From NCBI RefSeq assembly GCF_019797865.1, contig NZ_CP081869.1:930001-994000 (forward strand): a DNA stretch of 64,000 nucleotides, read 5' to 3'. Source of the DNA: Chenggangzhangella methanolivorans (GTDB taxonomy: Bacteria > Pseudomonadota > Alphaproteobacteria > Rhizobiales > Methylopilaceae). Of the stretch, positions 42,831 through 55,525 are shown piece by piece (within the stretch, counting starts at the first letter, position 1; each line of letters begins with the position of its first letter). The notes under the pieces were generated by a model. It saw only the letters and a program-made list of their open reading frames with translations, had not been told where the DNA came from and made no database searches. A program made the translations under genes and the position numbers.

Positions 42831-43171
42831 ATGTCTATGATTTTCAGAAACGCCGCTCTCGCCGCCGCCGCCATTCTCGCCTCGAGCGCGACTTACGCGG
42901 TCGCCCAGTCTGGCCTGTCGACGGCAAGGGGCAGGCCGGGGCCGCCGCGCACCGCACCATCCAGCAGGACACGGTCGCAAGAGGCGATTATTCGGCGGCT
43001 GAGGAGCAGATGGTCGCGCCGTCCGAGAGCTATCGCTCGGCGGAGCTGCGGCGCGGATCGGAACGCGGATATGAGACGCGGTCCGTCTCGGAGCCGCGCG
43101 GCTACAGGTCTGACGCGCAGATGAGCGAGGAGCCCTCGGCCGAGGTCAGCGGTCCGCAGGACCGCCGCTAA
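42831..43171 (+). CDS. Small secreted hypothetical protein (frameshifted)
   Basis: About 114 residues. MSMIFRNAALAAAAILASSATYAVAQS is a clear signal peptide. Restoring one C in GGCCTG near 42,916 continues it as GPVDGKGQAGAAAHRTIQQDTV and a polar Glu/Ser/Arg-rich body (SYRSAELRRGSERGYETRSVSEPRGYRS) to the stop at 43,171. Function unknown. A strong terminator follows. Confidence 0.62.
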
Positions 43172-43204
43172 GCGTCACGGCGCACGATCGCCGGAGAGAG
43201 ACGA

Positions 43205-43234
43205 GGCCGCCGGCGATCGCCCGGCGGCCTTTTC
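43205..43234 (+). terminator. Rho-independent terminator
   Basis: Perfect 9-bp stem GGCCGCCGG (43,205-43,213) with CCGGCGGCC (43,221-43,229), then TTTT. It ends the rightward transcript of the small secreted gene, 34 nt after its stop. Confidence 0.75.
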
Positions 43235-43368
43235 GTTGCGTCTTCGCCGACGGATGCTCGTTCGGCCCGAGCCTCGCCGGCATGTCGTCTGGCAGAAGCT
43301 CGCCGCGCGAACGATCGGCTGACTGCGCCAACGTCCCCATCGGCTCAAGCGGCTGCTGCGTCGTCCGC

Positions 43369-46024
<2,656 letters not shown>

Positions 46025-46104
46025 CGCGCTGAAGTTCGCCTGGATCTCTAGAAAAGGCGGTCGCCCGGAGGGCGACGCGGCAGGCGTCGCCGGAAATGAC
46101 CGGC

Positions 46105-46141
46105 GCCCCGTGGCGCGGCGCTCGCGGCCGCGCCACGGGGC
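46105..46141. other. 15-bp perfect hairpin in the alaS leader
   Basis: GCCCCGTGGCGCGGC (46,105-46,119) pairs perfectly with GCCGCGCCACGGGGC (46,127-46,141) around a 7-nt loop, 81 nt upstream of the alaS start. No T-run on either strand. It may act on alaS expression or be a repeat remnant. Confidence 0.4.
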
Positions 46142-46213
46142 GCGGCGGCACCATAGCCAGGGCGTTCTCGCGATGTCCAGAAATCCCGTCCGCCGCCGCC
46201 CTCGACGACGAAA

Positions 46214-46244
46214 AGGCCGCGCCGGAGAAGCCGGCGCGGGCCTT
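46214..46244 (-). terminator. Terminator downstream of recA
   Basis: A GC-rich stem (GCGCCGG/CCGGCGC extended by GGCC/GGGCC with one bulged base) is followed on the minus strand by GGCCTTTTCG, 58 nt after the recA stop. Confidence 0.65.
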
Positions 46245-46301
46245 TCTGAAACCCTCTCGGTCAGCCGACCCGCTCGTCGCGAGGCCGTCGCGAGCTCTTG
46301 C

Positions 46302-47381
<1,080 letters not shown>

Positions 47382-47430
47382 CGCGGGGGCTCCTTATGGC
47401 ACGGGCTGCTGCGGGGCTTCAACGCGATGA

Positions 47431-47466
47431 GATGTACCGTTTTTGTTCACGGAACACAAGTAGAAC
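47431..47466 (-). promoter_or_regulatory. recA promoter with alphaproteobacterial LexA box
   Basis: On the plus strand GAAC-N7-GAAC at 47,452-47,466 (GTTC-N7-GTTC on the minus strand) is the alphaproteobacterial SOS box. On the minus strand TTGTGT (47,454-47,459) and TACATC (47,431-47,436) are spaced by 17 bp as -35 and -10, so LexA would cover the -35. Confidence 0.8.
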
Positions 47467-47549
47467 ATATGGGGTTGAGGGCGAGCGGAACACGCTAGCG
47501 GTTGATCCGGGGGCGCGGATCGTCTGGCGAATCGATCGCAGAACCCGCC

Positions 47550-47590
47550 GCCGTCGTCCCGGCCGGAGAGCCGGGATCCAGATCCGCCGG
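47550..47590. repeat. Short dispersed palindrome between recA and cckA
   Basis: TCCCGGCCGGAGAGCCGGGA forms a small hairpin and is followed by TCCAGATCC. Sequences of this type recur between genes in many Rhizobiales genomes. The rest of the 323-bp recA-cckA interval shows only the recA promoter. Confidence 0.4.
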
Positions 47591-47704
47591 CGAAACAGAA
47601 GACGCCGGACGAACCGAAACGCCTTGATTGAACAGACCTTCAGTTCTCCGCCCGGGCTCAAGGCCGCGACGACGGCCGCGGCTCCACGCGAGGGCCTCGC
47701 GGAC

Positions 47705-50253
47705 TCAACTCCCCGCCGCGCCGTCGCCGATCGTCTCCTTCACGGCCTGGATGAGCTGCTTCAGGCTGAAGGGTTTCGGCAGGAACGAGAAGGTCTCGCC
47801 CTCGGGCAGGTTTTTCTTGAAGGCGTCCTCGGCGTAGCCGGACACGAAGATGATCTTGAGCGTCGGCTGCGTCTTGCGGAGCTCGCGCAGCAGGCTCGGC
47901 CCGTCCATCTCGGGCATCACCACGTCCGAGACCACGAGCTGGATCTCGGAGCCGTGGGTCTTCATCTGCTCGAGCGCCTCAACGCCCGAGCGCGCCTCGA
48001 CCACGGTGTAGCCGCGCGAGGCGAGCGCGCGGGCTCCGAAGGCCCGCACCGCGTCTTCGTCCTCGACCAGCAGCACGGTGCCGGAGCCGGTCATGTCCTG
48101 CTGGGGCGCGGCGGCCGCCACCGCGGGCTTGGCCTCGTCCTCGGCCACGGCGTGGTGGCGCGGCAGGAACACGCGGAAGATCGCGCCGCGGCCGGGCTCG
48201 GAGACCGCGAACACATAGCCGTCGGTCTGCTTCACGATGCCGTAGACGGTCGAGAGCCCGAGGCCCGTGCCCTTGCCCACTTCCTTGGTCGAGAAGAACG
48301 GCTCGAAGATCTTGTCGATGATCTCGGACGGAATGCCGGGGCCGGTGTCCTCGACGTCGATCTGGACGTAGTCCGCCGCCTGCATCTCGGCGTGGCCGAG
48401 CGCGGGAACCTCGGCGGCGGCGATGTTGCGCGTGCGGATGGTGACGAGGCCGCCTTCCGCGCCGGATTTGCCGTCCATCATGGCGTCGCGGGCGTTCACC
48501 ACCAGGTTGATGATCACCTGCTCGAACTGGTTGAGGTCGGCCTTGATCAGCCACAGGTCGCGCCCGTGCACGACCTCGAGCTTGATCTTCTCGCCGAGCA
48601 GCCGCGAAAGCAGCATGCGCACGTCCGCCAGCACGTCGCCGAGCGCGATGACCTGCGGGCGCAGCGTCTGGCGGCGCGAGAAGGCCAGCAGCTGGCGAAC
48701 GAGGCTCGCGGCCCGGTTCGCGTTCTGCTTGATCTGCATGATGTCCTGGAAGGACGGGTCGGTCGGCCGGTGATTGGCGAGCAGCAGGTCCGAATAGCCG
48801 ATGATCGCGAGCACGTTGTTGAAGTGCGCGACGCCGCCCGCAAGCTGGCCGACGGGTTCATCTTCTGGCTCTGGGCGAACTTGGCCTCGAGCGCCTTCTG
48901 GTCGGTGGTGTCGAGCGCGTAGACCACCGCCGCCTCGTCGTCGCCGTCGCGATCGTCGACGCGGGTGACGAAAAGCGTCGCGGAGCGTCCGGCCTCGCCC
49001 GGCAGGGTCGCCTCGACGGGCGCGATGTCGCCCTCCCCGCGCGCCGCCGCCGAGACCGCGGCCTCGAGCGCGGTGCGGTCGCGTTCGGCGGCGAGGCAGG
49101 CGAACACCGAGCGCTCGTCGCCCTCCCCGCGCAGCCGGTCGCCGAAAAGCTTGGCGAAGGGCGCGTTGGCGCGGGCGATCCGGCCGCGCGCGTCCACGGT
49201 CGCGATCGCGAGCGGCGTGTTGTTGAAGAAGCGCGCGAACCGCACCTCGGCGGCGCGCAGGGGCTCGGAGACGTCCTGGCCAGGGCCGCGGTCGAGCACG
49301 AGCGTGCGCGAGGCGCCGGCCGCCCCGTCCTGCCCCCAGGCGACGGCGTGCAGCAGCCGCGCCGGCGTCGGCCGGCCGCCGCGGGTCCTCAGATCGACGT
49401 CGATGATCTCGGTCGAGGTGCCGCCCGGGGCCGGGGCCGCCGCCTCGACGAGCGCCGCGCCTTCGCCCGCAAGGATGTCGCGCAGCTTCAGCGCGCCGGG
49501 GCCGACGCGGGTGAGATCCTGGTCCAGCCAACCGGCGAGCGTGGCGTTCATATAGACAATCGAGCCGTCGGCTTCGGCGGCGAAGAAGCCGGCGGGCGCA
49601 TGGTCGAGGAAGTCGACCGCATGCTGCAGCTCCTGGAACACGTTCTCCTGGCGCTCGCGCTCGCCGGTGACGTCGGAGAGCGTCCAGACCGTCTCCGCGG
49701 CGCCGGCGCGCGTCACCGGCCGCACGCCGATGCGGAACCAGGCGCCGCCCGTCCGGCGTCGCGCGCGCGCTTCTTCGAAGGCGCGCTTGCCGCCGCTCGC
49801 GGCCTGCGAGAGCCGGTAGATCGCCTCGGCGACGTCGGCGTTGCCGGCGAAGACGCGCTCCACCGTCCGGGCGGCGGCGGGCCCTTCAGCGCGCGTGAGG
49901 TCGAGATAAGCGTCGTTGGCGAGCACGATCCGGCCGCTCTGGTCGGTCACCAGCACGCCGTGCTCGTCGGTCGCGACGATGGCGCGGGAAAGCTCGTCGC
50001 GCGCGCCGCGCGAGCCGACCTGCACGAGGCCGATGGCGGCGGCGAACAGCGCGAAGACGCCGACGACCGAAAGGATCGCGAGCAGCGCGAGGATCCACGG
50101 CTGCGCCTCCTCGCCCTTCAGGAACGAGATCGCGAGCCCCGCCCCGACGAGGGCGACGGCCAGCAGCGCCACGAGGCCGATCGAACCGGAACGGCCCGAC
50201 CGGTCGATCGGCGGCTCTGCGGCGCGTTCGCCGCCCTCGGCGAGGCTCGACAT
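47705..50253 (-). CDS. cckA: Hybrid sensor kinase CckA (damaged at the H-box)
   Basis: About 850 residues. Two membrane segments (about 25-45 and 52-75), three PAS-like segments to about 465 (ending [24 protein letters not shown]), the DHp domain, HATPase ([35 protein letters not shown]) and a C-terminal receiver with [15 protein letters not shown] and FLPKPF. CckA feeds phosphate through ChpT to CtrA and controls the cell cycle. Around 48,790-48,850 one base is missing and two codons are absent: the H-box reads [10 protein letters not shown] where relatives have AHDFNN, then LAIIGYSD where relatives have LTAIIGYSD. The histidine itself is present. Essentiality of cckA argues for sequence error. 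Confidence 0.9.
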
Positions 50254-50439
50254 GGCGGCTCCTGACGGACGTTGCGATTCGCGCGGGCCGGGAGACCCTC
50301 GACGTCGCTGCGAAGATGCGGCGAGACGAGAGGCCGCGCAACACGGAGGCGGACCCGAGGGGCTCGACGCGCGCGCCCGGCGTGCTAAAAGTCCGCGAAA
50401 CGAGGCCGCGCGGCCTCACGCCTTCGGAGTTCGCCTTCC

Positions 50440-50706
50440 GTGACCGACCAGACGTCGCATTCGATCCAGACGCCGCTGGCGCGCGTCACTCTGGTCTCGG
50501 CCGTGATTCTGATCGCGGCTCAGACCATCACGGCGGCGGTCGCAGGCGGCTGGGCGATCGCGGGCTTCCTCGGCCTCGGCGAATACTTCGCCTGGGGGTT
50601 CGAGGCCGCGGGCCTGTGCCTCGGCGTGTGGGCCGTCGTCGCCTTCGTGCGCTCGGCTCTCAAGAACGACCCGGGCCGCCGCGGCGCCGAGCAGCCGCAG
50701 GGCTGA
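50440..50706 (+). CDS. Small membrane protein
   Basis: 88 residues from GTG 50,440 with CGGAG upstream. Two membrane segments (VTLVSAVILIAAQTITAAVAGGWAIAGF and the stretch GFEAAGLCLGVWAVVAFV) and a polar tail KNDPGRRGAEQPQG. No family recognised. It diverges from cckA. Confidence 0.6.
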   Translation: MTDQTSHSIQTPLARVTLVSAVILIAAQTITAAVAGGWAIAGFLGLGEYFAWGFEAAGLCLGVWAVVAFVRSALKNDPGRRGAEQPQG

Positions 50707-50830
50707 AGCTCCTCCCTGACTATCCTTTGGGTTTCACGGCTGCCGCTGGCTTGCGCGCCTGCCGCCGGGTCGCGCGCCGCTGCCCGGCCTGCGCTCAAAA
50801 CGCGCATCCGGATGGCTTGCGCGTCGCTTC

Positions 50831-50850
50831 TGTAACATTATAACGTTGAG
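50831..50850. promoter_or_regulatory. Zur-box-like site
   Basis: TGTAACATTATAACGTTG (50,831-50,848) is an AT-rich near-palindrome resembling alphaproteobacterial Zur boxes built on TATAAC half-sites. It lies 26 nt before the His-rich microprotein that opens the znu operon. Confidence 0.5.
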
Positions 50851-50876
50851 ATCTCTCGACCTCCCGGCGTCGCCTC

Positions 50877-51080
50877 ATGCCTCACGACCATTCCGGCCAC
50901 GACGCGCACGACCATCATGCGCACGGCCATCATCATGGCGGCCATCGTCGTCTTCAATCGGGACGTCCCGCGCCTGACGCGACCGGGTCGCTGCTGCGCG
51001 CCTCCGCCGCCGCGCGGCTGTCGGCGGCGCTCGCCGTGGTCGCGCTCGTCTGGGGCGGCGTCTTGTGGGTCGTGTCGTGA
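50877..51080 (+). CDS. His-rich single-span microprotein heading the zinc uptake operon
   Basis: 67 residues. The first 23 contain 11 histidines and several aspartates (MPHDHSGHDAHDHHAHGHHH and on), then a basic, Pro-rich linker and one membrane segment (LSAALAVVALVWGGVLWVV). The stop overlaps the GTG of znuC (GTGA), so it is translated with the transporter. The His tract should bind Zn(II); the membrane segment would hold it beside ZnuB. Which side the tract faces is not clear: the basic linker favours the cytoplasm, where it could buffer or relay incoming zinc. No ribosome site is evident. I know of no name for this protein. Confidence 0.7.
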   Translation: MPHDHSGHDAHDHHAHGHHHGGHRRLQSGRPAPDATGSLLRASAAARLSAALAVVALVWGGVLWVVS

Positions 51081-51829
51081 GCGCCGCCTCCGCCATCCGG
51101 CTCGACGACGTGACGCTCGGCTATGACCGGCATCCGGCCGTCCATCACCTGACCGGCGAAATCGCGCCCGGAGCGTTGCTTGCGGTCGTCGGCCCGAACG
51201 GCGCCGGCAAGTCGACGCTGCTGAAAGGCCTCGTGGGAACGCTGAAGCCGCTGGGCGGACGCATCGACCGCGGCGCGCTGAAAGTGCGGGAGATCGCCTA
51301 TCTGCCGCAGGCCGCGGCGCTCGACCGGTCCTTTCCGATCGACGTGTTCGACCTCGTCTCCACCGGCCTCTGGCGGCGCAGGGGCCTGTTCGGCGGCCTG
51401 TCGAAAGGCGACCGCGCGACCGTGGCCGAGGCGATCGCGAGCGTCGGGCTCTCCGGTTTCGAGCGACGCCAGATCGGCACGCTCTCGGGCGGCCAGCTTC
51501 AGCGCGCGCTGTTCGCCCGCCTCGCCTTGCAGGACGCCGCCGTGATCCTGCTCGACGAACCCTTCGCGGCGATCGACGCCAAGACCGTCTCGGACCTGCT
51601 CGAGCTCGTGGCGCGCTGGCGGGCCGAGACGCGCACCGTGGTGGCGGTGCTGCACGATCTCGAGACGGTCCGCCGCGCCTTCCCCGAGACGCTGCTTCTT
51701 GCGCGACGCCAGGTCGCCTGGGGCCCAACCTCCGAGGCGCTGCGCCCCGAGCGCCTGCTCGAGGCCCGCGGCATGCAGGAAGCCTTCGACGACCACGCGC
51801 CCGTCTGCGCCGTGGACCACGCCGCATGA
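51077..51829 (+). CDS. znuC: Zinc ABC transporter ATPase
   Basis: 250 residues from GTG 51,077, chosen over an in-frame GTG at 51,065 because it overlaps the stop of the microprotein. Walker A VGPNGAGKSTLLKG, Q-loop IAYLPQAAALDRSFPIDVFDLVS, signature LSGGQLQRALFARLAL, Walker B VILLDEPFAAID and switch LHDLETV. The YLPQ-x-A and RSFPI block are typical of Zn/Mn-type ATPases. Its stop overlaps the permease start (ATGA). Confidence 0.9.
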   Translation: MSAASAIRLDDVTLGYDRHPAVHHLTGEIAPGALLAVVGPNGAGKSTLLKGLVGTLKPLGGRIDRGALKVREIAYLPQAAALDRSFPIDVFDLVSTGLWRRRGLFGGLSKGDRATVAEAIASVGLSGFERRQIGTLSGGQLQRALFARLALQDAAVILLDEPFAAIDAKTVSDLLELVARWRAETRTVVAVLHDLETVRRAFPETLLLARRQVAWGPTSEALRPERLLEARGMQEAFDDHAPVCAVDHAA

Positions 51830-52701
51830 CCCCCTACGACGCGCTCGTCGCCCCCTTCGTCGAGTTCGACTTCATGCGCCGCGCTCTCGTCGGCTCGCTC
51901 GCTTTGTCGGTCGGGTCGGCGCCCATCGGCGTGTTCCTGATGCTGCGGCGGATGAGCCTGGCGGGCGACGCGATGGCGCACGCGATCCTGCCGGGCGCGG
52001 CCGTGGGTTTCCTGGTCGCGGGCCTGTCGCTGCCCGCCATGACGATCGGCGGGCTCGCGGCCGGCGTCGCGGTCGCCGTGCTGGCGGGCCTCCTGACGCG
52101 CACCAGCGTTTTGAAGGAGGATGCCGCGCTTGCGGCCTTCTATCTCCTGTCGCTCGCGCTCGGCGTCACGCTGGTCTCGCTGAAAGGCTCGAACGTCGAC
52201 CTGCTCAACGTGCTGTTCGGCTCGGTGCTCGCGCTCGACGACGACGCGCTGTTCCTGCTCGCAGGCGTGTCCTCGCTGACCCTGCTGACGCTCGCGGCGC
52301 TCTATCGATCTCTCGTTCTCGAATGCGTCGACCCGGGCTTCCTCGCCTCGGTCAGCCGGTCCGGCGGACCGACCCACTTCGTCTTCCTCGGCCTCGTGGT
52401 GCTCAATCTCGTCGCCGGGTTCCAGGCGCTCGGAACGCTGCTCTCGGTCGGGATCATGATGCTGCCGGCCGCAAGCGCCGCGTTCTGGTCCGCGCGCCTG
52501 TCCGGAATGTTCGTGGCGGCGATCGCGGTCGGGGCGCTCGCCAGCCTCTTCGGACTGCTCGGCTCCTACCACACCGGCGTTCCGAGCGGCCCCGCGATCG
52601 TGCTCGCCGCGGGCGCGCTTTACCTCGTCTCGATCGCCTTCGGCGCGAGCGCCGGCCTCGTCTGGCGTCTGCTGCCCGCGCGCCGACACCGCGCGGCCTG
52701 A
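51826..52701 (+). CDS. znuB: Zinc ABC transporter permease
   Basis: 291 residues with about eight hydrophobic segments. ABC-3 family blocks: RMSLAGDAMAHAILPGAAVGFLVAG near the N-terminus, LKGSNVDLLNVLFGSVLALDDDAL, GTLLSVGIMMLPAASAAFW and SYHTGVPSGPAIVLAAG. It forms the inner membrane channel for zinc (or manganese) with ZnuC. Direct overlap with znuC and 28 nt to znuA. Confidence 0.9.
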   Translation: MTPYDALVAPFVEFDFMRRALVGSLALSVGSAPIGVFLMLRRMSLAGDAMAHAILPGAAVGFLVAGLSLPAMTIGGLAAGVAVAVLAGLLTRTSVLKEDAALAAFYLLSLALGVTLVSLKGSNVDLLNVLFGSVLALDDDALFLLAGVSSLTLLTLAALYRSLVLECVDPGFLASVSRSGGPTHFVFLGLVVLNLVAGFQALGTLLSVGIMMLPAASAAFWSARLSGMFVAAIAVGALASLFGLLGSYHTGVPSGPAIVLAAGALYLVSIAFGASAGLVWRLLPARRHRAA

Positions 52702-52729
52702 ACCTTCTCGTCCAACAGGGAGCGCCCCC

Positions 52730-53635
52730 ATGCGTCTCTTTTCTCTCGCCGCCGCAGCGCTTGCGGCGGGACTGTTCGCGTCGCCCGCCGCCGCCGAGCC
52801 GCTGAAGACGGTCGCGAGTTTCTCCATCCTCGGCGACCTCGTGAAGCAGGTCGGGGGCGAGCGGGTGAGCGTCGAGACGCTCGTGGGCCCCGACGGAGAC
52901 GCGCACGTGTTCTCCCCCTCCCCGGCGGACGCGAAGAAGGTCGCGCAGGCCAGGATCGTGTTCGAGAACGGCCTCGGCCTCGAAGGATGGATCTCGAAGC
53001 TCACCAAGGCGTCGGGCGGCAAGGCGACCGTCGTGGTCGCCACCAAGGGCGTGACCCCGATCGAACTCAAGGACGACGACGACCACGGTCACGATCATGG
53101 CCACGGCTCGGTCGACCCCCACGCCTGGCAGAACGTGCGCAACGTCGTGGTCTATGTCGCCAACATCCGCGACGCGCTGATCGCCGCCGACCCCGACGGC
53201 GAGGAGACCTACCGGGCGAACGCCGAGAGCTACACCGAAAAACTTGAGGCGCTCGACGCCGAGATCGAGGCCGCCTGGGCGAAGGTCCCGGGCGAGCGCA
53301 AGCGCATCATCACCTCGCACGACGCCTTCGGGTATTTCGCGATGGCCTACGGCCTCGAGGTGATCGCGCCCCAGGGCGTCTCGACCGAGTCCGAGGCCTC
53401 CGCCAAGGACGTCGCCAGGATCATTCGCCAGATCAAGGAGACCAAGGTCCCGGCGGTGTTCGTCGAGAACATCTCGGACAGGCGCCTGATCGAGCGCATC
53501 GCCAAGGAGACCGGCGCGCGCGTCGGCGGCGCGCTGTATTCGGACGCGCTGTCGCCCGCCGGCGGTCCCGCCTCGACCTACGTCGACATGATGCGCTCGA
53601 ACCTGCGCGAGCTCACCGCGGCCCTGTCGAGCTGA
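52730..53635 (+). CDS. znuA: Zinc ABC transporter substrate-binding protein
   Basis: 301 residues behind CAGGGAG. Signal peptide (MRLFSLAAAALAAGLFASPAAA), then cluster A-I family blocks: TVASFSILGDLVKQVGG, DAHVFSPSPADAK (first His ligand), a short Asp/His loop DDDDHGHDHGHGS, DPHAWQNVRN (second His), ITSHDAFGYFAMAYGLEV (third His) and YSDALSPAGGPASTYVDM (Asp). The His loop favours zinc over manganese. It captures the metal in the periplasm. Confidence 0.9.
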   Translation: MRLFSLAAAALAAGLFASPAAAEPLKTVASFSILGDLVKQVGGERVSVETLVGPDGDAHVFSPSPADAKKVAQARIVFENGLGLEGWISKLTKASGGKATVVVATKGVTPIELKDDDDHGHDHGHGSVDPHAWQNVRNVVVYVANIRDALIAADPDGEETYRANAESYTEKLEALDAEIEAAWAKVPGERKRIITSHDAFGYFAMAYGLEVIAPQGVSTESEASAKDVARIIRQIKETKVPAVFVENISDRRLIERIAKETGARVGGALYSDALSPAGGPASTYVDMMRSNLRELTAALSS

Positions 53636-53704
53636 ACGCGCCAGCGCCCTCAGTGACGGCTTCGTGATCGCGCGTTCATGAATCCTTAACCATACGGGCG
53701 CAGT

Positions 53705-53819
53705 TTCATCTCATGTCCGGCCTGCGAGCCGGATCGCGTCTCCAGGCGTTCGACCACGGATGTACTGGCGGAGCCTTTCGGGACGCAGAGAGAAGGTCGG
53801 GCTTGTCCCGGCCTTTTTT
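53705..53819 (+). ncRNA. Candidate structured small RNA with terminator after znuA
   Basis: The 292 nt between znuA and the lyase gene hold a perfect 6-bp hairpin TCCGGC/GCCGGA (53,716-53,733), an unpaired-looking middle with CGTCTCCAGGCG, and a terminator: GGTCGGG (53,795-53,801) with CCCGGCC (53,807-53,813) followed by TTTTTT. The terminator sits 160 nt after the znuA stop, far for a simple 3' end, and AT-rich TTCATGAATCCTTAACCAT just upstream could be a promoter. An independent RNA of about 110 nt fits; a long znu 3' UTR is the alternative. Confidence 0.45.
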
Positions 53820-53927
53820 CATTTTCGCTGAACCCTGATCGGAAGAAAGTCTGAAGATCGGCGTCGCTCCACGGCGCGGATCTCTGCTAGGAAGTGCTCC
53901 CGATATATCACGCAACGGGAGCGCCCC

Positions 53928-54814
53928 ATGGCCGATCTTCGCCTGCGCCGCAGCGTCCTCTACATGCCCGGCTCCAACCAGCGCGCGCTCGACAAGGCGA
54001 AGACCCTCGCGGCCGACAGCCTGATTCTCGATCTCGAAGACGCGGTCGCGCCTGACGCCAAGGAGATCGCCCGCGAACAGGTGTGCCGCGCGGTGAAGGA
54101 AGGCGGCTACGGGAACCGCGAGATCGTCATTCGCGTGAACGCGCCCCAGACCCCGTGGGGCGAGGCCGACCTGCAGGCCGCGATCGAGGCCAAGCCCAAC
54201 GCGATCCTGATGCCGAAGGTGTCGTCGACCGCGGTGCTCGAGCACATCGCCAACCGGCTCGAGGCGCTCGACGCGCCGGAGGGCATCGACGTCTGGGCGA
54301 TGATCGAGACGCCGGCCTCGATCCTCAACATCCAGGAGATCGCCAAGGCCGCCGCACGGTGCCGGGTTGCCGGCTCACCTGCCTCGTGCTCGGCACCAAC
54401 GACCTCGCCAAGGACACCTGGGCGCAGATCGTGAAGGGCCGCGCTCCCATGATGCCGTGGATCATGATGGCGCTCGCGGCCGCGCGCGCCAACGGCCTCA
54501 CCATCCTCGACGGCGTGTTCAACGACATCGAGGACGTCGAGGGCTGCCGCGAGGAATGCCGCCAGTCGCGCGACCTCGGCTTCGACGGCAAGACCATCAT
54601 CCATCCGAGCCAGATCGAGCCGGCCAACACCTGCTTCGCGCCGAGCAGCGACGAGGTCGAGCGCGCCCGCAAGGTGATCTCGATCTTCGACGAGCCGGAG
54701 CACGGCAAGGCCGGCGCGCTCAAGATCGAAGGGCGCATGTACGAGCGCCAGCATCTCGGCATGATGCGCCGGGCGGTCGCCTGGCACGAGGCGATCGTGG
54801 CCAAGGGAACGTGA
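53928..54814 (+). CDS. HpcH/HpaI-type CoA ester lyase (frameshifted)
   Basis: About 296 residues. RRSVLYMPGSNQRALDKAKTLAADSLILDLEDAVAPDAK opens the TIM-barrel fold; REIVIRVNAPQTPWGEADL, MPKVSSTAVLEHI and AMIETPASILNIQEIAKAA follow. The frame moves at about 54,360 to LTCLVLGTNDLAKDTW, and KTIIHPSQIEPANTCFAP ends the active-site set. Members cleave malyl-CoA, beta-methylmalyl-CoA or citramalyl-CoA. No serine-cycle or ethylmalonyl-CoA genes lie nearby, so the substrate is open. Confidence 0.83.
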
Positions 54815-54904
54815 AGCGCGACGGAGAAAAATTTCGGATCTCTGTCGGCTAGCCTGCGCGCCGCTCGTCCTCGGGACGACACGCAGAACCGACGGAGACA
54901 CGAC

Positions 54905-55393
54905 ATGACCGCCGCCGAAACGTCCGCCCCAGAGGCCGCCGAAACCCGCGAACTCGTCCTCGACCGCCTGCTCGACGCTCCCCGCGAGAAGATCTGGCGG
55001 TGCTGGACCGAGGTCGAGCTCATGAAGCAGTGGTTCGTCCCGAAGCCCTGGACGGTGCCGCACGCCGAGATCGACCTCCGGCCGGGCGGCTCCTCGCTCG
55101 TGGTGATGGCCGATCCGGAGGGCAACGAATATCCGAACAGCGGCGTCTATCTCGAGGTCGTCCCGAACGAGAAGCTGGTCTTCACCGACGCGTTCACGAA
55201 GGCGTGGGAGCCGTCCGAGAAGCCGTTCTTCGCCTGCACGCTCACCTTCGCCGACGAAGGCGGCAAGACCCGCTACGTCGCCCGCGCGCGGCACTGGACG
55301 GTCGAGGACCGCAAGGCCCACGAGGCCATGGGGTTCCACGAGGGCTGGGGCAAATGCGCCGACCAGCTCGAGGCGCTTGCGAAGACCCTCTGA
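54905..55393 (+). CDS. SRPBCC/AHSA1-type domain protein
   Basis: 162 residues. After a short polar N-terminus the sequence LVLDRLLDAPREKIWRCWTEVELMKQWFVPKPWTVPHAEIDLRPGG is the AHSA1/START-like signature; FFACTLTFADEGGKTRYVARARHWTVEDRKAHEAMGFHEGWGKCADQLEALAK is its C-terminal helix region. Such proteins have a hydrophobic ligand cavity; the ligand is unknown. It follows the lyase gene by 90 nt. Confidence 0.87.
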   Translation: MTAAETSAPEAAETRELVLDRLLDAPREKIWRCWTEVELMKQWFVPKPWTVPHAEIDLRPGGSSLVVMADPEGNEYPNSGVYLEVVPNEKLVFTDAFTKAWEPSEKPFFACTLTFADEGGKTRYVARARHWTVEDRKAHEAMGFHEGWGKCADQLEALAKTL

Positions 55394-55525
55394 GCGGATC
55401 CGGTCGCGCGGTCTTAGGCGTCCCGATATGGGACGAAGGCCCGACGTCAAGGCGACCCATCGGCGCGTGGCGCGCGCCCCTGCCGGCGGCTACCAGAAGG
55501 CCGTCGGGCGATTCGGGGGAAGCGC

